Shown in pieces: positions 50,037-58,996 of a DNA stretch of 64,000 nucleotides. The notes under the pieces were generated by a model. The model made no database searches and had not been told where the DNA came from. It saw nothing but the letters and a program-made list of their open reading frames with translations. A program made the translations under genes and the position numbers. Position 1 is the stretch's first letter; each line of letters starts with the position of its first letter. Origin of the DNA: Halobaculum magnesiiphilum (GTDB lineage: Archaea; Halobacteriota; Halobacteria; Halobacteriales; Haloferacaceae); contig NZ_CP081958.1 of assembly GCF_019823105.1 (NCBI RefSeq), forward strand, positions 2,542,001 to 2,606,000, read 5' to 3'.

Positions 50037-51800
50037 ATGAGTCAGGCAACCGAAACCGAGACGACCGAAGGAACCGGACGCATCAAGAGCGTGAGCGGCC
50101 CGGTCGTGAAGGCCGTCGATCTCGACGCCCGGATGAACGACGTCGTCTACGTGGGCGACGAAGGGCTGATGGGCGAGGTCATCGAGATCGAGGGCGACGT
50201 CACGACCATTCAGGTGTACGAGGAGACTTCCGGGGTTGCCCCCGGCGAGCCCGTCGAGAACACGGGCGAACCCCTCTCCGTCGACCTGGGCCCCGGCATG
50301 CTGGACGCCATCTACGACGGCGTGCAGCGCCCGCTCGACGTGCTGGAGGAGAAGATGGACAGCGCGTTCCTCGACCGCGGGGTCGACGCGCCCGGCATCG
50401 ACCTGGAGAAGGAGTGGGAGTTCACTCCCGAGGTCGAGGCCGGCGACAGCGTCGAACCCGGCGACATCGTCGGCGTCGTGCCCGAGACGGTCACCATCGA
50501 CCACAAGGTCATGGTGCCGCCGGACTACGAGGGCGGCGTCGTCGAGAGCGCCGAGGAGGGCGAGTTCACCGTCGACGACCCCGTCGTCACGCTGGAGAAC
50601 GGCGAGGAGATCGCGATGCGCCAGGAGTGGCCGGTGCGCGAGCAGCGCCCGACCGTCGAGAAGCGCACCCCGCGCACCCCGCTGGTGTCGGGCCAGCGCA
50701 TCCTCGACGGCCTCTTCCCCATCGCCAAGGGCGGTACCGCGGCGATCCCGGGGCCGTTCGGCTCCGGAAAGACGGTCACCCAGCACAGCCTCGCCAAGTT
50801 CGCCGACGCCGACATCGTCGTGTACGTCGGCTGCGGCGAGCGCGGCAACGAGATGACCGAGGTCATCGAGGACTTCCCCGAGCTGGAGGACCCGAAGACG
50901 GGCAACTCGCTGATGGCCCGCACCTCGCTCATCGCGAACACCTCGAACATGCCCGTCGCCGCCCGCGAGTCGTGCGTATACACCGGCATCACCATCGCCG
51001 AATACTACCGCGACATGGGCTACGACGTGGCGCTCATGGCCGACTCCACCTCGCGGTGGGCGGAGGCCATGCGCGAGATCTCCTCCCGGCTGGAGGAGAT
51101 GCCCGGCGAGGAGGGGTACCCCGCGTACCTCGCCGCGCGCCTCGCGGAGTTCTACGAGCGCGCCGGCTACTTCGAGAACCTCAACGGCACCGAGGGCTCC
51201 GTGTCGGCGATCGGCGCGGTCAGCCCGCCCGGCGGCGACTTCTCCGAGCCGGTCACCCAGAACACGCTGCGTATCGTGAAGACGTTCTGGGCGCTGGACG
51301 CCGACCTCGCCGAGCGTCGGCACTTCCCGGCGATCAACTGGAACGAGTCGTACTCGCTGTACCAGGACCAGCTCGACCCCTGGTTCAAGGAGAACGTCGC
51401 CGAGGACTGGCCGGAGAAGCGCCAGTGGGCGGTCGACGTGCTCGACGAGGAGGGCGAGCTCCAGGAGATCGTCCAGCTCGTCGGGAAGGACGCCCTGCCG
51501 GAGGACCAGCAGCTCACCCTCGAGATCGCGCGCTACCTGCGTGAGGGGTACCTCCAGCAGAACGCCTTCATCGACGTGGACATGTACTGTCCGCCCGAGA
51601 AGACGTACGCGATCCTCTCGACGATCCAGACGTACAACGACGAGGCGTTCGACGCGCTCGACGCCGGCGTCCCGATCGAGGACATCACGTCCATCGACGC
51701 GGCGCCGAAGCTCAACCGGATCGCCACCCAGGAGGACTGGGAGGAGTTCGTCGAGGAGCTTCAAGCAGACATCACCGAGCAGCTCCGCTCGCTCTACTAA
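50037..51800 (+). CDS. atpA: A-type ATP synthase catalytic subunit A
   Basis: A 587-residue catalytic subunit. The N-terminal barrel includes [17 protein letters not shown] non-homologous region insert spans about 105-190. The P-loop [11 protein letters not shown] is near 238-247. The catalytic Glu lies in [13 protein letters not shown], and the adenine-site segment [32 protein letters not shown] is the ATPase alpha/beta signature. It alternates with AtpB in the A3B3 hexamer. No intein is present at the P-loop, a place where some archaea carry one. Confidence 0.96.
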   Translation: MSQATETETTEGTGRIKSVSGPVVKAVDLDARMNDVVYVGDEGLMGEVIEIEGDVTTIQVYEETSGVAPGEPVENTGEPLSVDLGPGMLDAIYDGVQRPLDVLEEKMDSAFLDRGVDAPGIDLEKEWEFTPEVEAGDSVEPGDIVGVVPETVTIDHKVMVPPDYEGGVVESAEEGEFTVDDPVVTLENGEEIAMRQEWPVREQRPTVEKRTPRTPLVSGQRILDGLFPIAKGGTAAIPGPFGSGKTVTQHSLAKFADADIVVYVGCGERGNEMTEVIEDFPELEDPKTGNSLMARTSLIANTSNMPVAARESCVYTGITIAEYYRDMGYDVALMADSTSRWAEAMREISSRLEEMPGEEGYPAYLAARLAEFYERAGYFENLNGTEGSVSAIGAVSPPGGDFSEPVTQNTLRIVKTFWALDADLAERRHFPAINWNESYSLYQDQLDPWFKENVAEDWPEKRQWAVDVLDEEGELQEIVQLVGKDALPEDQQLTLEIARYLREGYLQQNAFIDVDMYCPPEKTYAILSTIQTYNDEAFDALDAGVPIEDITSIDAAPKLNRIATQEDWEEFVEELQADITEQLRSLY

Positions 51801-51802
51801 CC

Positions 51803-53233
51803 ATGAAAGAGTACCAGACAATCACGGAAGTCAGCGGCCCGCTGGTGTACGCCGAAGTGGACGAGCCCATCGGCTACGACGAGATCGTCGAGATCGAGAC
51901 GCCGAGCGGCGAGACGAAACGCGGCCAGGTCCTCGAATCCGAGGAGGGTATCGTCGCCATCCAGGTGTTCGAGGGCACCACCGGCATCGACCGCAACGCC
52001 TCGGTTCGGTTCCTGGGCGAGACGCTGAAGATGCCCGTGACCGAGGACCTGCTCGGTCGCGTGCTCGACGGCTCCGGCAACCCGATCGACGGCGGCCCGG
52101 AGATCGTTCCGGACGAGCGCCGCGACATCGTCGGCGCCGCGATCAACCCGTACAGCCGCGAGTACCCCGAGGACTTCATCCAGACGGGCGTCTCGGCCAT
52201 CGACGGGATGAACACGCTCGTGCGCGGCCAGAAGCTCCCGATCTTCTCGGGCTCCGGCCTGCCGCACAACGACCTCGCGCTCCAGATCGCCCGCCAGGCG
52301 ACCGTCCCGGAGGAGGAGGGCGAGGGCGACGACGACGAGTCGGAGTTCGCGGTGATCTTCGGCGCGATGGGTATCACGCAGGAGGAGGCCAACGAGTTCA
52401 TGCAGGACTTCGAGCGGACGGGCGCACTGGAGCGCTCGGTCGTCTTCATGAACCTCGCGGACGACCCCGCAGTCGAGCGGACGGTCACGCCGCGGCTGGC
52501 CCTGACGACCGCGGAGTACCTCGCGTTCGACAAGGGGTACCACGTGCTCGTCGTCCTGACGGACATGACCAACTACTGTGAGGCGCTCCGAGAGATCGGC
52601 GCCGCCCGCGAGGAGGTGCCCGGCCGGCGTGGCTACCCCGGGTACATGTACACCGACCTGGCACAGCTGTACGAGCGCGCGGGTCGCCTCAAGGACCGCG
52701 AGGGCTCGGTGACGCAGATCCCGATCCTCACGATGCCCGGCGACGACGACACCCACCCGATCCCGGACCTGACCGGGTACATCACGGAGGGGCAGATCAT
52801 GATGGACCGCCCGCTCCACAGCCAGGGCATCAAGCCGCCGGTCAACGTGCTGCCCAGCCTGTCGCGGCTGATGGACGACGGTATCGGCGAGGGCCTCACT
52901 CGCGCCGACCACGCCGACGTGTCCGACCAGATGTACGCGGCGTACGCGGAAGGTGAGGACCTCCGTGACCTCGTGAACATCGTCGGCCGCGAGGCGCTCT
53001 CCGAGCGCGACAACAAGTACCTCGACTTCGCTGACGCCTTCGAGGAGGAGTTCGTCCAGCAGGGGTTCGACACCGACCGCACGATCGACGAGACGATCGA
53101 GCTCGGTTGGGACCTGCTGTCGACGCTCCCGAAGACGGAGCTCAACCGCGTCGACGAGGAGCTCATCGAGGAGCACTACCGCGAGGACGCCGCGGCCGCC
53201 GGCGACGAGGCCGAGGAAGTCTCCGCGGACTGA
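51803..53233 (+). CDS. atpB: A-type ATP synthase regulatory subunit B
   Basis: A 476-residue non-catalytic nucleotide-binding subunit. The P-loop position reads [18 protein letters not shown] in place of a Walker A, as is normal for subunit B. The PRTase-independent signature [12 protein letters not shown] ends the conserved part, and [17 protein letters not shown] is the conserved arginine-finger region. An acidic haloarchaeal insert is near 170-182. Two bases separate it from atpA. Confidence 0.95.
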   Translation: MKEYQTITEVSGPLVYAEVDEPIGYDEIVEIETPSGETKRGQVLESEEGIVAIQVFEGTTGIDRNASVRFLGETLKMPVTEDLLGRVLDGSGNPIDGGPEIVPDERRDIVGAAINPYSREYPEDFIQTGVSAIDGMNTLVRGQKLPIFSGSGLPHNDLALQIARQATVPEEEGEGDDDESEFAVIFGAMGITQEEANEFMQDFERTGALERSVVFMNLADDPAVERTVTPRLALTTAEYLAFDKGYHVLVVLTDMTNYCEALREIGAAREEVPGRRGYPGYMYTDLAQLYERAGRLKDREGSVTQIPILTMPGDDDTHPIPDLTGYITEGQIMMDRPLHSQGIKPPVNVLPSLSRLMDDGIGEGLTRADHADVSDQMYAAYAEGEDLRDLVNIVGREALSERDNKYLDFADAFEEEFVQQGFDTDRTIDETIELGWDLLSTLPKTELNRVDEELIEEHYREDAAAAGDEAEEVSAD

Positions 53234-53387
53234 CGAGCGAGCGCGAACACCGCGGACACCGACTTCGGTTCACTTCTTTCGACCGCCCGACCCGCGAGCC
53301 GCGGCCGTGTCGTCGACCGACCGCCTCACGCGCGCACGCCGACTAACAAGGATTAACACCCTCGCCGCGCAACCGTCTGGCAAGACT

Positions 53388-54098
53388 ATGGCGGAGGACG
53401 TCAAGCCGACCCGGAAGAACCTCATGGAGATCGAGGACCGCATCGATCTGTCCGAGCGCGGTCACGACACGCTCGAACAGAAGCGCGACGGGCTCATCAT
53501 GGAGTTCATGGACATCCTCGACCAGGCGCAGGACGTCCGCGACCAGCTGGAGTCCGACTACGACACGGCCCAGGAGAAGATCAACAAGGCCCGCGCGATG
53601 GAGGGCGACGTGGCCGTCCGCGGCGCCGCCGCGGCGCTGAAGGAGCACCCCGAGATCACGACCCAGTCGAAGAACATCATGGGCGTAGTCGTCCCGCAGA
53701 TCGAGTCCTCGAAGGTGCGCAAGGACCTCGACGAGCGCGGTTACGGCGTGCTCGGCTCCTCCGCCCGCATCGACGAGGCGGCCGACGCCTACGAGGAGCT
53801 GCTGGAGTCGATCATCCTCGCCGCGGAGGTCGAGACGGCGATGAAGAAGATGCTCGAGGAGATCGAGACGACGAAGCGCCGCGTCAACGCGCTGGAGTTC
53901 AAGCTCCTGCCCGAGCTCAACGAGAACAAGGAGTACATCGAGCAGAAGCTCGAGGAGCAGGAGCGCGAGGAGATCTTCCGCCTCAAGAAGATCAAGGCCA
54001 AGAAGGAGGAGGAGGAGAAGGCCGAGGAGGAGCGCGAGGCCGAAGCGAAGGCCGAGGCCGAGGCGCTGGAGGCCGGCGTCGCCGAGAGCGACGACTGA
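53388..54098 (+). CDS. atpD: A-type ATP synthase subunit D
   Basis: A 236-residue central rotor stalk subunit with two long coiled-coil helices. [37 protein letters not shown] is the family N-terminus, and [36 protein letters not shown] the conserved second half. A Lys/Glu/Ala tail follows. The ATG at 53388 fits the family; it is preceded by 154 untranslated bases with an ATTAAC-containing candidate promoter, so atpD may also be expressed on its own. Confidence 0.93.
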   Translation: MAEDVKPTRKNLMEIEDRIDLSERGHDTLEQKRDGLIMEFMDILDQAQDVRDQLESDYDTAQEKINKARAMEGDVAVRGAAAALKEHPEITTQSKNIMGVVVPQIESSKVRKDLDERGYGVLGSSARIDEAADAYEELLESIILAAEVETAMKKMLEEIETTKRRVNALEFKLLPELNENKEYIEQKLEEQEREEIFRLKKIKAKKEEEEKAEEEREAEAKAEAEALEAGVAESDD

Positions 54099-54141
54099 CG
54101 GCGCGACACCGTCCCCTGTCGACGGAGCGCTCGTTTCGGTT

Positions 54142-54208
54142 CCGTTCGCTTCGTTCCATTCGCTTCGTACCGTTCGCTTCGTTCCATTCGCTTCGTACCG
54201 TTCGCTTC
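54142..54208. repeat. Tandem 14-mer repeat after atpD
   Basis: Five head-to-tail copies (the last partial) of CCRTTCGCTTCGTW, alternating CCG and CCA versions, so that a 28-base super-unit is perfectly repeated at 54142-54169 and 54170-54197. It lies 44 bases after the atpD stop. There is no spacer between units, so it is not a CRISPR. Confidence 0.8.
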
Positions 54209-54277
54209 CGTTTCTCGTCGTTTCGACCCCCATCGTCTCTCCCCGATGTTTATGAGCCGGCGGGGGTCACGCGGTGT

Positions 54278-54688
54278 ATGAACTGTCCCCACTGTGACGC
54301 CGCGGTCGTCGCGTTCGCGGTGCCGGCGGACCTCCGCGAGCACGCCCCGGAGTCGGCGTCGACGGCGACCGTCTGTCCGAACTGTCTCGCCGTCGAGCCG
54401 GCGAACGCGGACACCGCCGAGGCGGATCCCGAGTTCTCTCGAGTGCACGACTCGTTCCCCGACGGCGACGGCGGCGTCGCGTTCGCGCTGTTGATCGGAA
54501 CGCTACCCTCGATCGTGTTGAACAAGGCGTCCGCGCGGGCGCTTCGCGAGCGCGCCGAACACGAGGGCGTCGACACCGCCCTCGCGTTCGACCGCCTGAT
54601 CGACGCCGTCCACGACGCCGAGATCGTGCCCGAGTTCGACCTCCAGCGGCGGGTCCGACAGCTCGACTCGCTGTTGGACCGTTCCTGA
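54278..54688 (+). CDS. Zinc-ribbon haloarchaeal protein (DUF6276-like)
   Basis: A 136-residue protein starting MNCPHCDAAVVAFAVPADLREHAPE, with a second knuckle CPNCLAVEP near 39. The C-terminal half is helical (ALLIGTLPSIVLNKASARALRERAEHEGVDTALAFDRLI). From memory it matches the halophile-specific DUF6276 family, function unknown. A TATA-like GTTTATGAG at about 54250 is the right distance upstream of ATG 54278. Confidence 0.7.
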   Translation: MNCPHCDAAVVAFAVPADLREHAPESASTATVCPNCLAVEPANADTAEADPEFSRVHDSFPDGDGGVAFALLIGTLPSIVLNKASARALRERAEHEGVDTALAFDRLIDAVHDAEIVPEFDLQRRVRQLDSLLDRS

Positions 54689-54805
54689 GCGGGCGCGCCG
54701 GTTCCCCGCCCCCGATCGGCCGAGGTGTTGGACCGTCCCCCAATCGGACCGGGGCGAACGGCAAGACGTATCCCGGCGGTCGGCCTCCGATCCGAACACG
54801 AACCG

Positions 54806-55693
54806 ATGGACAGCGACAGGGTCGGCAGTCTCCTCGTGCTCGCGTCGGCGGCCGCCTTCGGCACGCTCGGCGTGCTCGGCGAGGTCGCGTTCCGCGAGGG
54901 GCTGTCCGTGCCGTCGGCGCTCGCCTTCCGCTTCGTCCTCGGCTCGTTCGTCGTCTGGGTCGGGGTTCTCGGCTACCGCGCGACGACCGGCGGCGACGCC
55001 CCGGCGCTCGGGTTGCCGCCCCGCGAGGCGGTCACCGCGATCGCGTTGGGCGCGGTCGGCTACGCGGGCGTCAGCTACGGCTTCTTCGTCGGCGTCGAGC
55101 GGATGAGCGCTGGACTCGCCGCGGTGATCCTCTACACGTACCCGCTGTTCGTCGTCGCGCTGGCGGCGACGTTCCTCGACGAGCGCGTGGGCCTCCGGAC
55201 CGCCGTCGCTGCGGGGCTCACCCTCTCGGGGGTGGTGCTGATCTCGTGGACCGGAGCGGGAGCGTTCGACCCACTCGGCGCTGCCGCGACGCTCGCGGCC
55301 GCGGGGCTGTACGCGGCGTACATCGTCGTCTCGCGGGTGATCTTGGAGTCGGCCGACGAGCGCGTGCTCACGGCGTACGTCGCCCCGGCGGCGGCCGCGT
55401 CGCTGGCGCTCGTCGCGACCGCGACGGACGCGGTCACGTTCCCGACGACCGCCGTCGGCTGGGGGGCCATCGCCGCCCTCGGCGTCGTCGCCACCGCGTT
55501 CGCGATGTTCGCGTTCTTCGCCGGGCTGGCGCGCGTCGGCGCCGGGCGCGCGGGCGTGCTCTCGACGGCGGAGCCGACGGTGGCGGTCGCGCTGGGCGCG
55601 GCCTTCCTCGGCGAGCCGGTGACGCCGGCGATGCTCGCGGGCGGATCGCTGGTCGTTGTCGGCGTCGTGCTGGTTCAGACTGCCGAGGAGTGA
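54806..55693 (+). CDS. EamA/DMT family transporter
   Basis: A 295-residue protein with ten predicted helices in two EamA repeats (1-about 140 and 150-295). The second repeat has LSTAEPTVAVALGAAFLGEPVTPAMLAGGSLVVVGVVL, the conserved (E)P-x-x-(A/V)-...-GE end of EamA domains. The family exports metabolites or amino acids; substrate unknown. ATG 54806 (MDSDRVG) follows a non-conserved upstream frame. Confidence 0.85.
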   Translation: MDSDRVGSLLVLASAAAFGTLGVLGEVAFREGLSVPSALAFRFVLGSFVVWVGVLGYRATTGGDAPALGLPPREAVTAIALGAVGYAGVSYGFFVGVERMSAGLAAVILYTYPLFVVALAATFLDERVGLRTAVAAGLTLSGVVLISWTGAGAFDPLGAAATLAAAGLYAAYIVVSRVILESADERVLTAYVAPAAAASLALVATATDAVTFPTTAVGWGAIAALGVVATAFAMFAFFAGLARVGAGRAGVLSTAEPTVAVALGAAFLGEPVTPAMLAGGSLVVVGVVLVQTAEE

Positions 55694-55738
55694 GAGCGAC
55701 GCGGGTGAGGGGGACGAGGAGGGGTCAGTCGTCGGGGG

Positions 55739-57004
55739 TTACACGCCCGTGGAGTAGCGGAGAATGCCGGCGACGCCGCCGAAGGCGTCCATGAGCTGGT
55801 CGCCCTTCTCGAAGTCGGTGGAGATGAACTTCGTCTCGGTGCCGCGCTGCTCGGCGATCTCGATGAGGTGCTCGACGATGTCCTCGCGCTCGCCGGCCTC
55901 GTTCGCCGAGACCGTCTCGCCGCACTCCCCGCACTCGTGGTCGGGGGTCGAGTGGCGGCGCTCGACGACCTCGCGCTCCTCGTGGCCGTTCGGGCACTCG
56001 TAGGTGATCACGTCGTGGTGGAGGTCCTCCGAGAGGAGGAGGCGCTCGACCGAGCCCATGATCAGGTTGCGGCGGGTCTCCTCGAAGCCGTAGGTGGCCT
56101 TGTCGCCGCTGTGGAGGTTCTCGAAGAACTCCTCCATCTCCCGCTTGTCCTTCATCACTTCCTGGTCGGCGAGCACGTCGCTCGCGGCGTCGACCAGGTC
56201 GTACAGGCCCGACTCGTCGGTGTATGCCACGTCGAACTTCCCGATGACGTGGTCCTGCAGCTCGTGGTGGAGGTAGTCGCCGTCGAGGAACTCGTCCTTC
56301 GTGGGCGAGGGGCCGCCCACGAGGATGCCCTCGAGGTCGTGGCGCTTGTCGACCATCAGGTCGTTCGCCATCCCCGCGACCTCCTGATAGAAGTTGTCGA
56401 TGGCCTCCAGGCGCAGGCGGGCGAACCGCTGTGCCGACTGACCACCCTTCCGCTGCTTCCCGGGCACGAGCGAGGAGGCCGACTTGACGGGCTCGACGCG
56501 CTTGCCCTTGAGCCAGCCGACGTTCGCCTCCCGCCGGTCGAGGACGATGAGCCCGAACAGGCCCTTGTCGGTCATCATGTCCTCCAGCGGCCCGGTCAGG
56601 AAGTTCGAGTCGCAGTGGTAGCGGAACGACTGGATCGGTTCGGGCGGCGACTCCAGCACCTTCGTCACCATCTCGGTTTGTCCGCCGCCGGAGTCGACCG
56701 CGCCCGAGAAGATCACGATGCCGTTGTCCGGCGGGTAGACGTCGTAGTAGCGCAGGCGGTCCTTGATGCTGGTGAGCGCGTCCTGCACGGCCGTCCGGGT
56801 CTGCTTGGACTTGATGTTGGACGCCTCGCTGTGCTCCTGGGTGACGTGAGCGACCACGTCGGAGATCTGCTTGTCGTCGGGGATGTAGATCGTGACGAGC
56901 TGGGTGCCCGAGCCCTCGAAGTCGTCGAGCTCGTCGAGGACCTTCCGGAACTCGTACTTCCGGCGGTCCTCGCTCGCCTGCCCCTCCTGGGCGTCGCTGC
57001 TCAT
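55739..57004 (-). CDS. prf1: Archaeal peptide chain release factor aRF1
   Basis: A 421-residue translation termination factor. NIKS at 63-66 reads stop codons. GGQ at 187-189 (KQRKGGQSAQRF) triggers peptidyl-tRNA hydrolysis. The C-terminal domain retains a zinc-finger-like region (YECPNGHEE..., HECGECGET). Length and motif order are typical of archaeal/eukaryal class I release factors. Convergent with the EamA gene. Confidence 0.96.
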   Translation of the reverse strand: MSSDAQEGQASEDRRKYEFRKVLDELDDFEGSGTQLVTIYIPDDKQISDVVAHVTQEHSEASNIKSKQTRTAVQDALTSIKDRLRYYDVYPPDNGIVIFSGAVDSGGGQTEMVTKVLESPPEPIQSFRYHCDSNFLTGPLEDMMTDKGLFGLIVLDRREANVGWLKGKRVEPVKSASSLVPGKQRKGGQSAQRFARLRLEAIDNFYQEVAGMANDLMVDKRHDLEGILVGGPSPTKDEFLDGDYLHHELQDHVIGKFDVAYTDESGLYDLVDAASDVLADQEVMKDKREMEEFFENLHSGDKATYGFEETRRNLIMGSVERLLLSEDLHHDVITYECPNGHEEREVVERRHSTPDHECGECGETVSANEAGEREDIVEHLIEIAEQRGTETKFISTDFEKGDQLMDAFGGVAGILRYSTGV

Positions 57005-57144
57005 TACGCTCTAGTTCGCCGGCCGCGGGGTAAGTACCTGTTGAATACCACGGTGACACACCGCATGCGCGCCGCCGCCGGCCGGATCGTCGGCCGCAGA
57101 TCGTGAAGCCGCTCCGGCTCCGGGGGAGAGCGACGGGACCCACA

Positions 57145-57150
57145 TTTATC
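57145..57150 (+). promoter_or_regulatory. TATA-like box of the MinD-like gene
   Basis: TTTATC in CACATTTATCACG is 25-32 bases before ATG 57177, supporting that start. Confidence 0.45.
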
Positions 57151-57176
57151 ACGTGTGACCGCAGTAGCAACGGTAA

Positions 57177-58484
57177 ATGCCGAAGATCTACGCCGTCGCG
57201 AGCGTGAAGGGGGGTGTCGGCAAGACGACGACGGCCGCCAACCTCGCGGCCACGCTCGCGGCCGCCGGCTACGAGACCGTCGCGGTCGACGCCGACCTCG
57301 GATCGGCCAGCCTCGGCCCGTCCCTGGGCGTCGACCCGGAGGGGACGACGCTGCACGACGTGCTCGCGGGCGAGGCCGACCCCGCCGAGGCGACCCGCGA
57401 GGGGCCACACGGCCTCGCGGTGCTCCCCGGGGGCGACAGCCTGGAGCACTTCCGGAAGGCCGAGCCGAGCGAGATCGTCGACGTGCTGGAGGAGATCACG
57501 GGCGTCGACTACGTGATCGTCGACACGGGCGCCGGGTTGACCCACCAGACGGCGCTCCCGCTGTCGGTCGCCGACGGCGTCCTCCTGGTGTCGACGCCGA
57601 CGCGCGACGGACTCGCGAACACCCGCAAGACCCAGGACCTCACCGAGAAGCTTGAGGGCGAGGTCGTCGGCCTCGCACTCAACGAGGCCGAGGGCGACGA
57701 GGAGACCGGCGACATCGACGTGCCCGTGTTGGGCGCGATCCCGGACGATCCCCTGGTCGCCGAGGCGCAGGCGGCCGGCAGTCCCCTCTCGGCGTACGCC
57801 CCCGGCAGCGACGCCGCGGCGGCGTTCCGGTCGCTGGCGTCCTCGCTCACCGGCGAGCCGATCCGGCCCGCGGTGACGCCGGACAACTCGGAGGCGACGC
57901 CGGAGGACCCGGCGTACGACACGATCCCCGCGGCCGACGAGGCACCCGAAGCCGCGCTCGACCTGCCCGAGGTCGACGAGGAGGCGGACTCGGCGGATGA
58001 GACACCGGAGGAGACGCTCACGGAAGCCGAGTCAGTCGTGGAAGCCGAGTCGGACGTGGAGGCCGACGCGGAAGCGGAAGCTGACGCGGAAGCGGAAGTC
58101 GACCCGGACGCGGACGCCGAAGCGGAAACCGACGCGGACGCGGAGGTCGACCCCGAGCCGGATGTCGACGACGCCGTCATCCTCGACGACGAGCCCGCCG
58201 GCGACGACGCCGAGGACGACGCGGCCGTCGCGGCCCGGACGACGGTGCTCGACGAGGCGGAGTACGACGCCCGCCGGAACGACGACGAGGACGAGGTCGC
58301 GACCGTCGAGGACGCCGAGTCGGGCGAGTCCGCCGACATCGGCGAGGACGTGATCCCCTTCGCCCAGCAGAGCAAGGAGCGCACGGAGGAGGCGAAACAG
58401 CAGCGCGACGGCGACGAGAAGGATGAGAGGGACGACGGCCGCGACGGGGGCGGCTTCCTCGGTCGGCTGTTCCGGTCGTCGTAG
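57177..58484 (+). CDS. MinD/ParA-family ATPase with a long acidic C-terminal tail
   Basis: A 435-residue protein. The deviant Walker A KGGVGKTTTA (11-20), VAVDADLGSASLG, DYVIVDTGAGL and a LNEAEGDEE segment define a MinD-type ATPase core of about 225 residues. From about 235 to 420 the chain is a disordered, extremely acidic tail with alternating EAE/DAEA/DPD repeats (about 280-325). It ends GGGFLGRLFRSS, which could be a short amphipathic membrane-targeting helix. MinD proteins here position structures such as chemoreceptors or archaella rather than only FtsZ. Haloferax MinD4 also has a long tail and oscillates. Orthology to MinD4 is a suggestion, not established. Confidence 0.82.
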   Translation: MPKIYAVASVKGGVGKTTTAANLAATLAAAGYETVAVDADLGSASLGPSLGVDPEGTTLHDVLAGEADPAEATREGPHGLAVLPGGDSLEHFRKAEPSEIVDVLEEITGVDYVIVDTGAGLTHQTALPLSVADGVLLVSTPTRDGLANTRKTQDLTEKLEGEVVGLALNEAEGDEETGDIDVPVLGAIPDDPLVAEAQAAGSPLSAYAPGSDAAAAFRSLASSLTGEPIRPAVTPDNSEATPEDPAYDTIPAADEAPEAALDLPEVDEEADSADETPEETLTEAESVVEAESDVEADAEAEADAEAEVDPDADAEAETDADAEVDPEPDVDDAVILDDEPAGDDAEDDAAVAARTTVLDEAEYDARRNDDEDEVATVEDAESGESADIGEDVIPFAQQSKERTEEAKQQRDGDEKDERDDGRDGGGFLGRLFRSS

Positions 58485-58540
58485 GCCGCCGCGGGAGGCG
58501 GATCGGGAGTTTCTTTTCGTCGCCGCCACCTCTCGGGAGT

Positions 58541-58681
58541 ATGAGCGAAGCAGGCAACGACTCCGTGCCGATCTGGTGGATCCTCGTCTTCATCGTCCTC
58601 GCGCTCGGGCTGGGCGCTATCGCGGTGCTCTCGGTCGGCGGGAGCCTGATCGATCCGGCGATGCTGCTGCCGCTGGCGTAA
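58541..58681 (+). CDS. 46-residue single-TM membrane peptide
   Basis: ATG at 58541, TAA at 58679-58681. The sequence has a hydrophilic start MSEAGNDSVP, a TM helix (about 11-35, with WWILVFIVLALGLGAIAVL) and ends DPAMLLPLA. It follows the MinD-like gene by 56 bases on the same strand and may be co-transcribed. The composition is convincingly coding (a clean TM helix, sensible start). Function unknown; too short for default gene finders. Confidence 0.55.
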   Translation: MSEAGNDSVPIWWILVFIVLALGLGAIAVLSVGGSLIDPAMLLPLA

Positions 58682-58718
58682 CGACGAACCCAACGACGAC
58701 CGGAACTGGCAACGACGG

Positions 58719-58934
58719 CTACGACGACGACTCTTTCCCCCGTCTCACTCGGAGATATCGCCACGAGAGCACGAACGCGACGCCGCCGGCGAGCCCGGCC
58801 ACCGCGACGGTCGAGGCGACGCTCGACAGCAGCGCGTCGGCGACGACGAACACGAGCAGCCAGATCGTGACGACGGCGAGCGACTCGCCGGAAACCAGTT
58901 CGGAGGACACGCCATTCGCGCCGGGGTCGGTCAT
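58719..58934 (-). CDS. Small two-TM membrane protein
   Basis: A 71-residue protein with an N-terminal polar part and two hydrophobic stretches (about 18-38 and 40-60), ending in a basic-to-serine tail WRYLRVRRGKESSS. The positive-inside rule would put the C-terminus in the cytoplasm. Unknown family, convergent with the 46-residue peptide gene and located just downstream of argS on the same strand. Confidence 0.6.
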   Translation of the reverse strand: MTDPGANGVSSELVSGESLAVVTIWLLVFVVADALLSSVASTVAVAGLAGGVAFVLSWRYLRVRRGKESSS

Positions 58935-58996
58935 GCCGGCGGCACATCAGGAGGCCGTATCAGCTTTTTGGCCTGCCACCCCCGTCTCGCCCCGCC

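Noticed and set aside
50750-50790. Possible intein in atpA at the P-loop
   Set aside because: The reading frame and P-loop are continuous, with normal length for the subunit.
54142-54208. Possible CRISPR array
   Set aside because: The 14-mers abut without spacers and no cas genes are present.
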